64,000 nt of DNA from Actinomycetes bacterium (GTDB lineage Bacteria; Actinomycetota; Thermoleophilia; Solirubrobacterales; 70-9), in assembly GCA_016861045.1 (NCBI GenBank), contig BOKP01000001.1:1-64000 (forward strand), given 5' to 3'. Positions 16,176 to 25,887 of this stretch are shown here, piece after piece (position 1 is the stretch's first letter; the number at the start of each line of letters is the position of its first letter). Position numbers and translations under genes: made by a program. The notes under the pieces are model-generated. The model was not told where the DNA came from. It saw nothing but the letters and a program-made list of their open reading frames with translations, and did not search any database.

Positions 16176-16808
16176 TCAGCCGTCGAGGAAGAGGGCGTCG
16201 ACCTCGTCGTGGCCGGGCTCGTCGGCGGTCGAGCGCCGCGCCGGGCCCGCCGCGTCCGCGGCGAACTCGGCGTCGGGGAACGCCGTCCGGGCGAAGGCCA
16301 GCCCCTCGCCGCCGCGATCGCCCGCGCCGCCGCCGGCGGCGCGGATCCGCCCCGGCTCGGTGCCGAGGATCGCGGCGAGGGCGTCGATGACGCGGGCCGA
16401 CACCCCAGCCGGGCGGAGCTGTCCCTGCTCCATCCGGTGGTAGTAGGAACCGACCTTCTCGACCTGCCGCGCGGCCGAGAGCCCGAGCGCCGCCGCGAGC
16501 CGGGAGACGAGCTCGGCGCGCTTGATCTTCGCCTTCCGCCGCAGCGCCGGCAGGAGCTCGGGCCACGTTCCCGATTCGGCCACGATCGCCTCGTAGACGC
16601 GGTCGACCGACCGCTGGGGGAGCGATCCCTCGTACGCCTCGGGATCCCACTTGCGAGGCGGCGCGGTCATGAGGAAGCTGTCGATCAGCGCCGCCAGCTC
16701 CTGACGCTGGTCGGGATCGACTCGCCCGAGCAGCGCCGCGGGATCGACCGCGCGGCCGGCCTCGTAGTCGGCGGCGAGCTCGTCGATCAATCGGTCAAGG
16801 TCAGCCAT
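16176..16808 (-). CDS. HTH regulator, candidate ImmA substrate
   Basis: The 210-residue protein has a helix-turn-helix region near residues 75-150 (LPALRRKAKIKRAELVSRLAAALGLSA...VGSYYHRMEQGQL), resembling XRE-type folds with insertions, then an Ala/Gly-rich flexible tail ending GHDEVDALFLDG. ATG at 16808 is chosen because GGAGGT sits seven bases upstream; it overlaps the sigma gene stop by eight bases. The loose tail could be the protease site or a partner hook. Confidence 0.7.
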   Translation of the reverse strand: MADLDRLIDELAADYEAGRAVDPAALLGRVDPDQRQELAALIDSFLMTAPPRKWDPEAYEGSLPQRSVDRVYEAIVAESGTWPELLPALRRKAKIKRAELVSRLAAALGLSAARQVEKVGSYYHRMEQGQLRPAGVSARVIDALAAILGTEPGRIRAAGGGAGDRGGEGLAFARTAFPDAEFAADAAGPARRSTADEPGHDEVDALFLDG

Positions 16809-17466
16809 CGCGGACACCTCCATCCTCCCCCGCGGCGAGCTCCCGCTCCAGGTCGACCTTGAACCGGCGCCAGATCTGCTGCACGTTGGCGACGCTGACC
16901 TCCTTGCCGTGCTCGCCGTTCATCCGGGCCACGACCTCGGCGCCGGAGAGGTCCTCGCCGATCGGCTCGGGGCCGTAGAGCCCGATCACCAGGCGGTGCG
17001 TCTCGCTGCGGGAGGCGAGGACGCGAGCGACCGCGTCGAGGATCGCGACCGCCTCGGTCTCGTCCTCGACGGCCGCGTCCGGGCCCCAGACGTCCTCGGC
17101 GCCGGGGTGCTCGCCGGGCAGCGGCACCTGCTCGGGGTGGCGCTCGCGGTCGCGGTGGAAGTCGGCGATCCTGCGCCTCGTGATCCGGGCCATGAACGCC
17201 CGCACGGAGAGGATCACCTTGCCGTCGAAGGCGGAGCGCACGAACGACTCGAACGCCGCGGCGGCGACGTCGTCACGGGACTCGGGCGGGACCTTCGCGG
17301 CGACCAGGCCCCTGACGAGCGGCTCCTGCCTCCAGGTGACGATTCCGGCGGCGCGCCGGGCGCTCTCGAGGTATCCGGCCTCGCGGGCGGCGGCCACGTA
17401 CATGACGAGCTCCTCGTCGCTGCGCCGGGCGAGCACCCCCTCTCCGAGTGGTTCGAAGTCGCTCAA
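16801..17466 (-). CDS. Sigma-70-like (ECF-type) regulator
   Basis: The 221-residue product has a sigma region 2-like block (LVRGLVAAKVPPESRDDVAAAAFESFVRSA...RAFMARITRRRIADFHRDRERHP) and a divergent region 4-like HTH (LSGAEVVARMNGEHGKEVSVANVQQIWRRFKVDLERE). The start is TTG, forced by an in-frame TAG four codons upstream. First gene of the sigma/HTH/ImmA module. A true sigma role is likely but region 4 is atypical. Confidence 0.75.
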   Translation of the reverse strand: MSDFEPLGEGVLARRSDEELVMYVAAAREAGYLESARRAAGIVTWRQEPLVRGLVAAKVPPESRDDVAAAAFESFVRSAFDGKVILSVRAFMARITRRRIADFHRDRERHPEQVPLPGEHPGAEDVWGPDAAVEDETEAVAILDAVARVLASRSETHRLVIGLYGPEPIGEDLSGAEVVARMNGEHGKEVSVANVQQIWRRFKVDLERELAAGEDGGVRDG

Positions 17467-17684
17467 GGCACCGTCAACCTAGACGATCGAACCCGGGCCG
17501 CACCGCCGGGCGGGCTCGATCCGCCCGCCCGGCGACCTCGCGCGCGCCGGGCGTCTAGAGTTACCCGCGGTCCGGCCGCATGCCGGGCCGCGTATGAGAA
17601 ATGTGTGCTTGAGGACGAGGACCACTGCCCCGCAGTGCTTTTCAACCGAGCCGCAAGGAACAACGGCATTGGAGGCAATGCGAA

Positions 17685-17885
17685 ATGGCAAGTGGAACCG
17701 TCAAGTGGTTCAACGGCGAGAAGGGCTACGGCTTCATCGCCCCTGACGAGGGCGGCGACAAGGACGCCTTCGTCCACATCAGCAACATCGTCGGCGGGGT
17801 CCGCATCGACGAGGGCGACCGGGTCAACTTCGACATGGAGGACTCGGCGAAGGGCCCGCAGGCGGTCAACGTCACGAAGGCGTAG
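17685..17885 (+). CDS. cspA: Cold-shock domain protein
   Basis: The 66-residue OB-fold protein has the RNA-binding motifs KGYGFI (RNP1) and AFVHIS (RNP2). It binds single-stranded RNA/DNA as an RNA chaperone. A good GGAGG lies upstream of the ATG. The 218 bases between the sigma gene and this start hold no gene and probably contain its promoter and a long leader, as often seen for csp genes. Confidence 0.95.
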   Translation: MASGTVKWFNGEKGYGFIAPDEGGDKDAFVHISNIVGGVRIDEGDRVNFDMEDSAKGPQAVNVTKA

Positions 17886-17930
17886 GCCCGACACCGAGCG
17901 ACCGGCCCCGCGCTGAGGGGACCGGACCCG

Positions 17931-17954
17931 GCGCCGCCTCGATCGAGGCGGCGC
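17931..17954. terminator. Terminator of the cold-shock gene
   Basis: The perfect 24-base palindrome gcgccgcctcgatcgaggcggcgc followed by ttgtcgtgt lies 45 bases after the cspA stop. It should form a stable GC-rich stem. Confidence 0.75.
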
Positions 17955-18033
17955 TTGTCGTGTACGCCCGGCATCCGCGCCCTCGGTCGCGTCACCGGCG
18001 CCCGCGATCGCGCGAGCGGGCTCCGGCTCCCGG

Positions 18034-18570
18034 TCAGCGGCCGCCGAGGATCTGGTCGCGCTCGGCGAGCCGGTTGGCGCGCCGCAGCTCGGCCTCGCGG
18101 CGGCGCCGCTTCTCGTCCTCGCTCTCGGCGATCAGCTCCGGGGCGGGGGCCGGCCTGCCGTCCTCGAGCGCGACCATCGTCAGGTACGCGGTCGAGGTGT
18201 GCCGGGTCTCGCCGGTGAAGGGGTTCTCCGCCTCGACCCGGACGCCGACCTCCATCGAGGTCCGCCAGACCGAGTTCACCGACGCCGTGCAGCGGAGGAG
18301 CTCGCCGACGAACACGGGGGTGTTGAAGGTCATCCGGTCGATGCCGGCGGTCACGACCCGGCGGCCGGAGTGCTTGATCGCCGCGAGCCCCGCCGCCTCG
18401 TCGACGAGGCGCATCACCGTGCCGCCGTGGATGAACCCGCCCGAGTTGGCGTCGGTGATCGACATCCAGCGGACGAGCAGCGACACCGAATCGGCGACCC
18501 GGCGCGGCTCGCCCGCGCTCGCTCCGCCGTCCGGCCCCGGCCGCTCAGGGGGCTCGATCGCTTCCGCCAT
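18034..18570 (-). CDS. Acyl-CoA thioesterase (hotdog fold)
   Basis: The 178-residue protein matches YciA/acyl-CoA hydrolase-type hotdog proteins: ITDANSGGFIHGGTVMRLVDEAAGLAA with the HGG turn and catalytic acidic residue, GIDRMTFNTPVFVGELLRC, and a C-terminal Lys/Arg-rich coiled tail (EDEKRRRREAELRRANRLAERDQ). It would hydrolyse acyl-CoA in the cytoplasm; chain length unknown. Confidence 0.88.
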   Translation of the reverse strand: MAEAIEPPERPGPDGGASAGEPRRVADSVSLLVRWMSITDANSGGFIHGGTVMRLVDEAAGLAAIKHSGRRVVTAGIDRMTFNTPVFVGELLRCTASVNSVWRTSMEVGVRVEAENPFTGETRHTSTAYLTMVALEDGRPAPAPELIAESEDEKRRRREAELRRANRLAERDQILGGR

Positions 18571-18656
18571 GGCCCAACCCTAGATCCCGAGGCCCGATCC
18601 CGGTCGGCCGCAGGACCGCGGGCGGCGCCCGGCGCCAGGGGTCGGGACCGCTCGCC

Positions 18657-19724
18657 CTACGCGGGCAGCGCGGCGATCGTCGGGCGGCGGTCGGAGCCGG
18701 GGGCGAGGCTGACCCGGTTGCGGCCCTCGCGCTTGGCGCGGTACAGAGCCTCGTCGGCGCCCGCCCAGAGCGCGCTGAAGTCGAAGCGGGAATCCGGGCC
18801 GGAGGCGGCGGCGCCGCAGCTCATCGTCATCATCACGCCGCTCGGGAAGGGGTGGCGGGCGACGGCGGCGCGGAGGCGCTCGGCGAGGTCGGCGGTGTCG
18901 CCGAGGCCGACGCCCGGGAGGACGATCAGGAACTCCTCGCCTCCGGTCCGGTAGGCGAGCTCGAAGGCGCGGAGCTGGTCGCGGATCAGCTCGGCGACGC
19001 GGACCAGGATCTCGTCGCCGCAGGCGTGGCCGACGGTGTCGTTGACCTCCTTGAAGTGGTCGATGTCGCAGTAGACGAGGCCGACCGGAGCGTCGGCCGT
19101 GAGCGCCTGCTGGCTCAGCTCGGCGACCCGGTTCTCGAGCGCCTTGCGGTTGAGCAGGCGGGTCAGCGGGTCGACGACGGACTCGCTCCGGTACTGGAGC
19201 TCCGAGTGCATCAGCGCCGTCGAGAGGATCGCGATGCCGAGGATCAGCGCCAGCGGCGTGAGCAGGAGCGGCGGGTAGTCGATCACGGCGCCGGCGTCGG
19301 TGCCGAACAGGACCGCGCAGAGGAGGGCGACGGTGATGGCGACGCCGGCGACGATCCCGCGCCCGGAGAACCTCGTGCTCAGGGTGACGACCGGCACCGC
19401 GAGGAAGACCGCGACGAGCGACTCCGGCGCGGCGGTGAGGAGCACCGCGGAGGCGATCACGAGCTGGGCGCCGACCCAGGCGCCGAAGATCCAGTACTCG
19501 GGGCGGGCCGATCGCGCCGCGACCTTGTCGGCGGCGGCGAAGAAGACGGCGGCGATGAGCAGCAGCGGCAGCGGCTCCCAGCCGATCCACGGGCCGGAGG
19601 CGACGAACCCGATCGCGAAGACGCCGAACGCCATCATCCGCACGTCGCGGAGGCGGGCGTCCATCTCGAGCATCCGCTCGCGGTCCTGCTCGCTGGCGAT
19701 CAGCCAGTTGATTCCGCCTCGCAT
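18657..19724 (-). CDS. Membrane diguanylate cyclase (GGDEF)
   Basis: The 355-residue protein has about six hydrophobic helices in the first 175 residues and a C-terminal GGDEF domain with an intact active site RTGGEEFLIVLPG and the DIDHFKEVNDTVGHACGDEIL metal/GTP region. It makes c-di-GMP in response to a membrane signal. No EAL domain is attached. Gene stands alone. Confidence 0.92.
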   Translation of the reverse strand: MRGGINWLIASEQDRERMLEMDARLRDVRMMAFGVFAIGFVASGPWIGWEPLPLLLIAAVFFAAADKVAARSARPEYWIFGAWVGAQLVIASAVLLTAAPESLVAVFLAVPVVTLSTRFSGRGIVAGVAITVALLCAVLFGTDAGAVIDYPPLLLTPLALILGIAILSTALMHSELQYRSESVVDPLTRLLNRKALENRVAELSQQALTADAPVGLVYCDIDHFKEVNDTVGHACGDEILVRVAELIRDQLRAFELAYRTGGEEFLIVLPGVGLGDTADLAERLRAAVARHPFPSGVMMTMSCGAAASGPDSRFDFSALWAGADEALYRAKREGRNRVSLAPGSDRRPTIAALPA

Positions 19725-19779
19725 GCCTAGTTGATCGGCCGCTCGGCGGGAAATCTGAATCGCGGCCGGGCGGCTGCGA

Positions 19780-20559
19780 TCAGGCGACCGGGCGCAGCAC
19801 CTGCTCGATCCCGCTCGCCAGCCCGTCCTCGCCGACGTCGATCACGACCGCGTTGAGCCAGACGTCCTCCTCGGCGGTGCGGAAGCGGGGCGGCATCTGC
19901 GTCCGGAAGGCCCCGAGCGCGTCGTCGACCTCGACCCCGAGGACGCTCCGGCGCGCCGCGGTCATGCCGACGTCGGCGATGAACGCGGTACCGCCCGGCA
20001 GCACCCGGGCGTCGGCGGTCGGCACGTGCGTGTGGGTGCCGACGACCGCCGCCACGCGACCGTCGAGATGCCAGCCCATCGCGACCTTCTCGCTCGTCAC
20101 CTCGGCGTGGAAGTCGACGAACAGGACCTCGGCGCCGCGCCGCCGGAGATCGTCGAGCTCGGCGTCGGCGGCCGGGAACGGCGAGCGCGCCACCGTGAGC
20201 TGGAGCTGGCCGCTGAGGTCGAGGACGCCGACCCTCCGCCCCGCTGCTTCGACGATCGCCGACCCGCGCCCGGGGTTGCCCCTCGGGTAGTTCGCGGGCC
20301 GGATCAGCCGCTCGCAGCGGTCGATGAACTCGTAGGCGTCGCGCTGGCGGTATACGTGGTTGCCGGTCGTGATCAGGTCGACGCCGGCGGCGAAGATGTC
20401 GTCCGCGGTGCCCTCCGTGATCCCGACCCCTCCGGCGGCGTTCTCGCCGTTGGCGATCACGAGGTCGGGCACGAGCTCGTCGCGGAGCCCGGGCATCAGC
20501 CGCGCGAGCCCGCGCCGGCCCGGGCCGCCGACGATGTCGCCGATGAACAGGATCCGCAC
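19780..20559 (-). CDS. ymdB: YmdB-family metallophosphoesterase
   Basis: The 259-residue protein has the complete metal ligand set of the TIGR00282/YmdB family: FIGDIVG, NGENAAGG, TGNHVY, VDFHAEVTSEK and GTHTHVPTAD. Family members hydrolyse 2',3'-cyclic nucleotides and act in regulation. In many Gram-positives it lies by rny; here no RNase Y gene is adjacent. Confidence 0.92.
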   Translation of the reverse strand: MRILFIGDIVGGPGRRGLARLMPGLRDELVPDLVIANGENAAGGVGITEGTADDIFAAGVDLITTGNHVYRQRDAYEFIDRCERLIRPANYPRGNPGRGSAIVEAAGRRVGVLDLSGQLQLTVARSPFPAADAELDDLRRRGAEVLFVDFHAEVTSEKVAMGWHLDGRVAAVVGTHTHVPTADARVLPGGTAFIADVGMTAARRSVLGVEVDDALGAFRTQMPPRFRTAEEDVWLNAVVIDVGEDGLASGIEQVLRPVA

Positions 20560-20671
20560 GCGCCCACCCTAGCCGCGCGAGCGGGCCGGCCCGAGGCGGT
20601 CGCCGCCGGTCCGTCGACCAAGGTCCAGGGCCGCGGGGCAGCCCGACATCGATCGACTAGCTTGTGCCGCC

Positions 20672-21406
20672 GTGACGTCCGCCGCGACAGCAACGAGCGC
20701 CGCCGCGATCGAGGCCCGCGGGCTGACCAAGCGCTTCGGCGAGCGCGTGGCGCTGCGCGAGGTCGATTTCGCGGCCGTCCCTGGCGAGGTCCTCGCGGTC
20801 ATCGGCCCGAACGGCGCCGGCAAGACGACCCTGCTCTCGATCCTCGCCGGGATCCGCGAGCCCGACGGCGGCGAGGTCCACCTGCCGCGCGGCGTCGTCG
20901 GCTTCGTCCCCCAGCAGGCGGCGCTCTACCGGCGGCTGACGGTGGCCGAGAACCTGCGCCTCTTCGCCCGCCTCGAGGGCATCGACGACGTCGAGGCGGC
21001 GGTCGCGGCGATGCTCGGGCAGACCGGGCTCGGCGACCGCCGCGACGACCAGGTCGGGACGCTCTCGGGCGGCAACCAGCAGCGGATCAACATCGCGATC
21101 GGCCTCCTCTCCGACCCCGCGGTCCTGCTCCTCGACGAGCCCTCGACCGGACTCGATCCGCGTCAGCGCGGGCGCCTTTGGGAGTTCGTGCTCGGTCTCG
21201 CCGACACGGGGACGACGGTGATCTTCTCGACCCACAACATCGCCGAGGCCGAGCGCTACGCGCAGCGGGTGCTGGTGATCGCCGACGGGCAGGCGCTCTT
21301 CGACGGCACGATCGCCGGCCTGCACGCGGCAGCCCCCGCGACCCAGGCCGCCGGCGCCGACTTCGAGTCCGCCTTCGTCCGCTTCCTCGCCGAGCGCGGG
21401 CACTAG
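20672..21406 (+). CDS. ABC exporter ATPase
   Basis: The 244-residue protein has Walker A GPNGAGKTT, Q-loop VPQQAALY, signature LSGGN and Walker B VLLLDEPSTGLD. Start is GTG. It pairs with the ABC-2 permease 38 bases downstream. This class drives export of drugs, lipids or polysaccharides; substrate unknown. Transcribed divergently from ymdB. Confidence 0.93.
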   Translation: MTSAATATSAAAIEARGLTKRFGERVALREVDFAAVPGEVLAVIGPNGAGKTTLLSILAGIREPDGGEVHLPRGVVGFVPQQAALYRRLTVAENLRLFARLEGIDDVEAAVAAMLGQTGLGDRRDDQVGTLSGGNQQRINIAIGLLSDPAVLLLDEPSTGLDPRQRGRLWEFVLGLADTGTTVIFSTHNIAEAERYAQRVLVIADGQALFDGTIAGLHAAAPATQAAGADFESAFVRFLAERGH

Positions 21407-21444
21407 ACAACCCAACCGGAGGGCCGCTCCCCGAACCCCCGCCG

Positions 21445-22794
21445 ATGCGCTGGCTACTGCTCAAGGACCTGCAGATCATGCGGCGCTCGCCGCTTCTGAC
21501 GACGCTGCTCGTCATCTACCCGATCGCGATCGCGGTCCTGATCGGGTTCGCGCTCAGCCGTGGCCCCGAGACCCCGCGCGTCGCCTTCCTCAACCAGGTG
21601 CCGCCCGACACTCCGCTGTCGGTCGGCGGCGAGGAGCTCGACCTCGCCGGAGCCAAGAGCGAGCTCTGCGAGCGGATCGAGTGCGTCGAGGTCTCGAGCG
21701 AGGGGGAGGCGCGCGAGAAGGTCGAGTCCGGGGACGTGCTCGCGGCGCTGATCCTTCCCCCCGATCTCGTCGAAAAGCTGCAGACGCTGGCCGGCCTCGC
21801 TCCCGAGAGCCCGACCGTGAAGGTGATCGTCAACGAGCAGGACCCGGTCAAGGCCGGGCTCGTGGACGACCGGATCAACTCGCTGCTGGCCGAGGCCAAC
21901 CTGCGGATCTCCCAGCAGGTCTCCGACGTCTCGACGACCTACCTGCGGATCCTCCTCGACGGCGGCGACTTCAGCTTCCTCGGAGAGGGGATCGAGATCC
22001 TCGGCCTCCGCCGCTCGGAGCAGATCCTGCGCGAGGTCCGCGACCAGCTCCCGCCCTCCAGCCCCGACCTCGACCGGCTCGACTCGGTGATCCGCTTCAG
22101 CCATCTCGCGGCCGAGAACCTCGGCGTCGCCGACGACCTCCTCGAATCGGTCTCGCAGCCGATCAAGGTCGACAAGGAGACGATCGACGGCGACACCCCG
22201 AGCCTCGACACGTTCGCGATCGCCGTCGCGGCGACGGTGACCCTGATGTTCGTCACGGTCCTGCTCGTCGCCGGCTCGCTGGCGCTGGAGCGCGAGGAGA
22301 ACGCGTTCGCGCGGCTCACCCGGGGCCTCGTCTCGAAGGCGACCCTGCTCGCCGAGAAGGTGCTGCTCGGGATCGTCGTCGCGCTGGCCGTGACGCTGCT
22401 GATGCTCGCCGGCCTCGGCTTCTTCGTCGATCTCGACTGGGGCCGCTTCGCGCTCTGGCTGCCCGCGATCGTCGCCGGCGGCGCCGGCTTCGCCGCCTTC
22501 GGCGCGGCGATCGGCGGCGCCGCCCGCGAGGTCCGGGCGGCCTCGCTGCTCGCCTTCATGGTCGGCCTGCCGGTCGCGTTCCTGTCGCTGATCCCGTCGG
22601 GTGCGGTGGCGCCCGGCCTCTACGACGTGATCGAGGTCGTGACGGCGCTGTTCCCGTTCGATCCGTCCCTGCGGGCGCTGACCGGTGCGCTCGCGGCGGC
22701 CGGGCCGAGCATCGCCCTCGCCGTCCTCCACCTCGCGACCCTCACGATCGCCTACGGCGTCCTCGCCCGGATCGCGCTCCGCCGCTTCGTCTGA
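21445..22794 (+). CDS. ABC-2 type permease
   Basis: The 449-residue membrane protein has one N-terminal membrane helix (LLTTLLVIYPIAIAVLIGFAL), a large external domain of about 220 residues, then five to six helices (FAIAVAATVTLMFVTVLLVAGSLALEREENAFARLTRG onward) with the E-R-E-x-x-x-F-A-R-L-T segment of ABC-2 permeases. The ATG at 21445 was chosen; the track merges it with a long shadow upstream. It forms an exporter with the ATPase. Confidence 0.9.
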   Translation: MRWLLLKDLQIMRRSPLLTTLLVIYPIAIAVLIGFALSRGPETPRVAFLNQVPPDTPLSVGGEELDLAGAKSELCERIECVEVSSEGEAREKVESGDVLAALILPPDLVEKLQTLAGLAPESPTVKVIVNEQDPVKAGLVDDRINSLLAEANLRISQQVSDVSTTYLRILLDGGDFSFLGEGIEILGLRRSEQILREVRDQLPPSSPDLDRLDSVIRFSHLAAENLGVADDLLESVSQPIKVDKETIDGDTPSLDTFAIAVAATVTLMFVTVLLVAGSLALEREENAFARLTRGLVSKATLLAEKVLLGIVVALAVTLLMLAGLGFFVDLDWGRFALWLPAIVAGGAGFAAFGAAIGGAAREVRAASLLAFMVGLPVAFLSLIPSGAVAPGLYDVIEVVTALFPFDPSLRALTGALAAAGPSIALAVLHLATLTIAYGVLARIALRRFV

Positions 22795-22832
22795 GCGGGA
22801 CGGCCCGCCCCGGCCGGCAGCCGGGCGGCACG

Positions 22833-22856
22833 GTCCCGGGCTGCGGGTCCCGGGAC
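22833..22856. terminator. Possible terminator between convergent genes
   Basis: An 8-bp inverted repeat (gtcccggg / cccgggac, 8-base loop) lies between the permease stop and the stop of the next, oppositely oriented gene. Weak by itself, position is suggestive. Confidence 0.4.
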
Positions 22857-22870
22857 GGCGCCGACCGGGG

Positions 22871-23251
22871 TCAGGAGGCGGAACCGCCCCCGAGGCGCAG
22901 GTGCCAGGCGACGCATCGCCGCATCGCCAGCTCACCCTGCTCGTCCGCGAACCTCCTCTGGAACGCGACCGGGTGGAGCCGTCGCTCGATTCGGCAATGG
23001 CGGACCGCCGCGCGGGTGGCCCGCGCCGCACTCCGCAGCTTCGCCCGCACGCATCGCCGCATCGCCCCCTCCCGCGGCCCGTAGCGGAGGAGGAACGCAC
23101 GGGGGTGCGCCTTCGCCTGCGCCTCGCAGGCCCGCTTCGCCGCCTCCACGGCCTTGGGGGGATGGTCGGTGTCCTCGGTCGCCGCGGCCGGCATCGCGCC
23201 AGCCGCGATCGCCATGACGGCGATCGCCGCGGTCGTCAGCAGCCGTCTCAT
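22871..23251 (-). CDS. Secreted protein with two Cys/HP repeats
   Basis: The 126-residue protein has a signal peptide ([21 protein letters not shown]) and two related segments: C-x11-HP-x-AF-x2-RYG-x4-AMRRCV and C-x6-LHPVAF-x2-RF-x4-GELAMRRCV. It starts at ATG after a strong GAGGAGGG. The upstream sigma ORF has no stop before this gene and runs across it in another frame for about 320 bases. Function unknown. Confidence 0.7.
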   Translation of the reverse strand: MRRLLTTAAIAVMAIAAGAMPAAATEDTDHPPKAVEAAKRACEAQAKAHPRAFLLRYGPREGAMRRCVRAKLRSAARATRAAVRHCRIERRLHPVAFQRRFADEQGELAMRRCVAWHLRLGGGSAS

Positions 23252-24845
23252 CGCTGCCCTCCTCTCGCCGGGCCGAAGGCCCGGCCGGTCGTTGCTGGTT
23301 CACCTCCTTCAACGAGCGGATCGTCGCCGCGTCATATCCGATCCCCGGACCGAGCCGGACCCGGCGCAGGGCCGCGGCGAGAGACGCCCGAGCGCGGGGC
23401 GCCGCCTCGGGCCGGAGCCGGCGCAGCGTGACCGTCACCGCGTCGGACAGCCGATCGCGCGGCAGCCGGCGCAACAGCCGGAGGGCTCGCCGCGGGATCG
23501 AGGCCGCGCGCCGGGCCGTCCCCATGCGGGCGCGCAGCAATCGCGGCCCGGCCGCGGTCGCGCCGTCGGCCAGCTCGACCGCGCCGTCGGCCGGCTCGAC
23601 CGCGCCGTCGGCCGGCTCGACCGCGGCGGGCTCGACCGCGCCGTCGGCGGCCGCCCCCCCCGGGTCGGGCCCGGGGGGATCGTCCGACGCCACCGCGGCC
23701 CGCTGCCCCGTCGCCCCGTCGAGGGGCCGCTTGGAGCCGTCCTCTCCCGGCGCCTCCGCCCCGCCTCCGGATCGGCTTCGCGCCGCCGCCGGCCGGGGGA
23801 CGACGACGGAGCCGACCGGAGCGGCGGCGGTCACGGCTGGATCGCCGTCTCCGCCGGATGCCCGAGGGGGCTCGGCGGTGGGCGGCGCGGTCGCGATCCC
23901 CGCGGCGGTCAGCGCTGCCGCCGCGACGATCACGGTCGCCTTCGCCGCGCCGCCGCCGAGGGCCGGCCCGGCGATGAGCCCGCCGCCGAGCGTCGAAGCC
24001 GCGCCACCGCCCGTGCTGAGCCCTCCCGCCCCGCCCTTCAGGACCGTGCCCAGCAGCGTGCCCGCCGCGGCCGCGGGCAGCGCCGGGCAGGCCGAGGCGA
24101 GCTCGCGTCGCCGCCCTTCGATCTCGGCCCGGAATCGCGCGCAGTCGCGGCAGGTGCGGAGATGGCTCCGCAGCTCGCGGCTTCGCAGCCGGCGCCCATC
24201 CCGGGCGGAGATCTCGCGGCGCACCCGCTCGCAATCGAGCGCGCGTCCGGCGGCGAAGCCGGTCAGGCTGATCCGCGCCTCGTAAACCGCCTGCCGGACG
24301 GCCGCCTCGCTGCAGTCGAGCGCCGCCGCGACGTCGGCGATGGCGAGACCGCCGAGCTCGCGCATCATCAGCGCGCTCCGCTGCCGTTCGGGCAGCGCCC
24401 CGAGATCGGCGAGCAGCTCCCGCAGCCGGGCCCGTGAGGACGTGATCGCGACCACGTCCCCGCGCGGGTCGGCAGCCGCGACGTCGGCGGGCAGCCCGGT
24501 CGCGATCGGCCGTCGCTCGCGTCTCCGGAGCATCGTGATCGCCTCGTTTCGGGCGATCCGGTAGAGCCACGGGACCAGGGCGATCCGCCGCTCTTCGCCG
24601 GCGAGCCCGCGCAATGCCGCCTCCATCGTCGCCTGGAGGGCGTCGGCGGCATCCTCGGCATCGCCGAGCATCGTCAGGCAGTAGCGGTAGAGGCCCCGGT
24701 GGTGGTCGCGGTAGGCCCGTTCGAACCGGCTCCGCCTTCGCCCCGGGGGGACGTCGAGCCAGGCCCGCCCGGGCAAGGCCTCGGTGGCGCCGCGTCCGGC
24801 CCGCCCGGGCCGGGCCGTCGCCCCGTTGCCGCCCGCGAAGCCCAC
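22932..24845 (-). CDS. Sigma factor fused to zinc-finger anti-sigma and membrane anchor
   Basis: The ORF has sigma region 2 ([34 protein letters not shown]), region 4 ([44 protein letters not shown]), then a zf-HC2 motif ([11 protein letters not shown] near 235), one membrane helix ([18 protein letters not shown] near 300) and a long Ala/Pro/Asp-rich extracytoplasmic part. So sigma and anti-sigma are one polypeptide that should sit at the membrane. The true C-terminus is uncertain: the frame stays open past a hairpin at 23267-23285 and into the next gene, so the last 105 codons may be an artefact of a frameshift. Start GTG at 24845 is also approximate. Confidence 0.75.
   Translation of the reverse strand: MGFAGGNGATARPGRAGRGATEALPGRAWLDVPPGRRRSRFERAYRDHHRGLYRYCLTMLGDAEDAADALQATMEAALRGLAGEERRIALVPWLYRIARNEAITMLRRRERRPIATGLPADVAAADPRGDVVAITSSRARLRELLADLGALPERQRSALMMRELGGLAIADVAAALDCSEAAVRQAVYEARISLTGFAAGRALDCERVRREISARDGRRLRSRELRSHLRTCRDCARFRAEIEGRRRELASACPALPAAAAGTLLGTVLKGGAGGLSTGGGAASTLGGGLIAGPALGGGAAKATVIVAAAALTAAGIATAPPTAEPPRASGGDGDPAVTAAAPVGSVVVPRPAAARSRSGGGAEAPGEDGSKRPLDGATGQRAAVASDDPPGPDPGGAAADGAVEPAAVEPADGAVEPADGAVELADGATAAGPRLLRARMGTARRAASIPRRALRLLRRLPRDRLSDAVTVTLRRLRPEAAPRARASLAAALRRVRLGPGIGYDAATIRSLKEVNQQRPAGPSARREEGSDETAADDRGDRRHGDRGWRDAGRGDRGHRPSPQGRGGGEAGLRGAGEGAPPCVPPPLRAAGGGDAAMRAGEAAECGAGHPRGGPPLPNRATAPPGRVPEEVRGRAG
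23267..23285. other. Hairpin before the secreted Cys/HP gene
   Basis: The perfect 8-bp stem gccgggcc-gaa-ggcccggc lies 16 bases upstream of the start of the 126-residue gene, inside the open tail of the sigma ORF. It looks like intergenic structure (attenuator or terminator), which hints that the sigma coding region should end before it. Confidence 0.45.
23560..23650. repeat. 21-bp tandem repeats in sigma-fusion gene
   Basis: About four copies of a 21-base unit (gccgtcggccggctcgaccgc) encode a VEPADGA-type 7-residue repeat in the extracytoplasmic part of the sigma/anti-sigma fusion. Copy number may vary between strains by slippage. Confidence 0.8.
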
Positions 24846-24915
24846 CTCTGACCCGGGGAACCCGCCACCGAGCGGAACGTTGCGGTCGGGGCCGGCTACC
24901 TACACTGCAGCGGCA

Positions 24916-25883
<968 letters not shown>

Positions 25884-25887
<4 letters not shown>

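Noticed and set aside
23560-23650. 21-bp repeats as a CRISPR array
   Set aside because: Units are head to tail without spacers and encode a 7-residue protein repeat; no cas genes are present.
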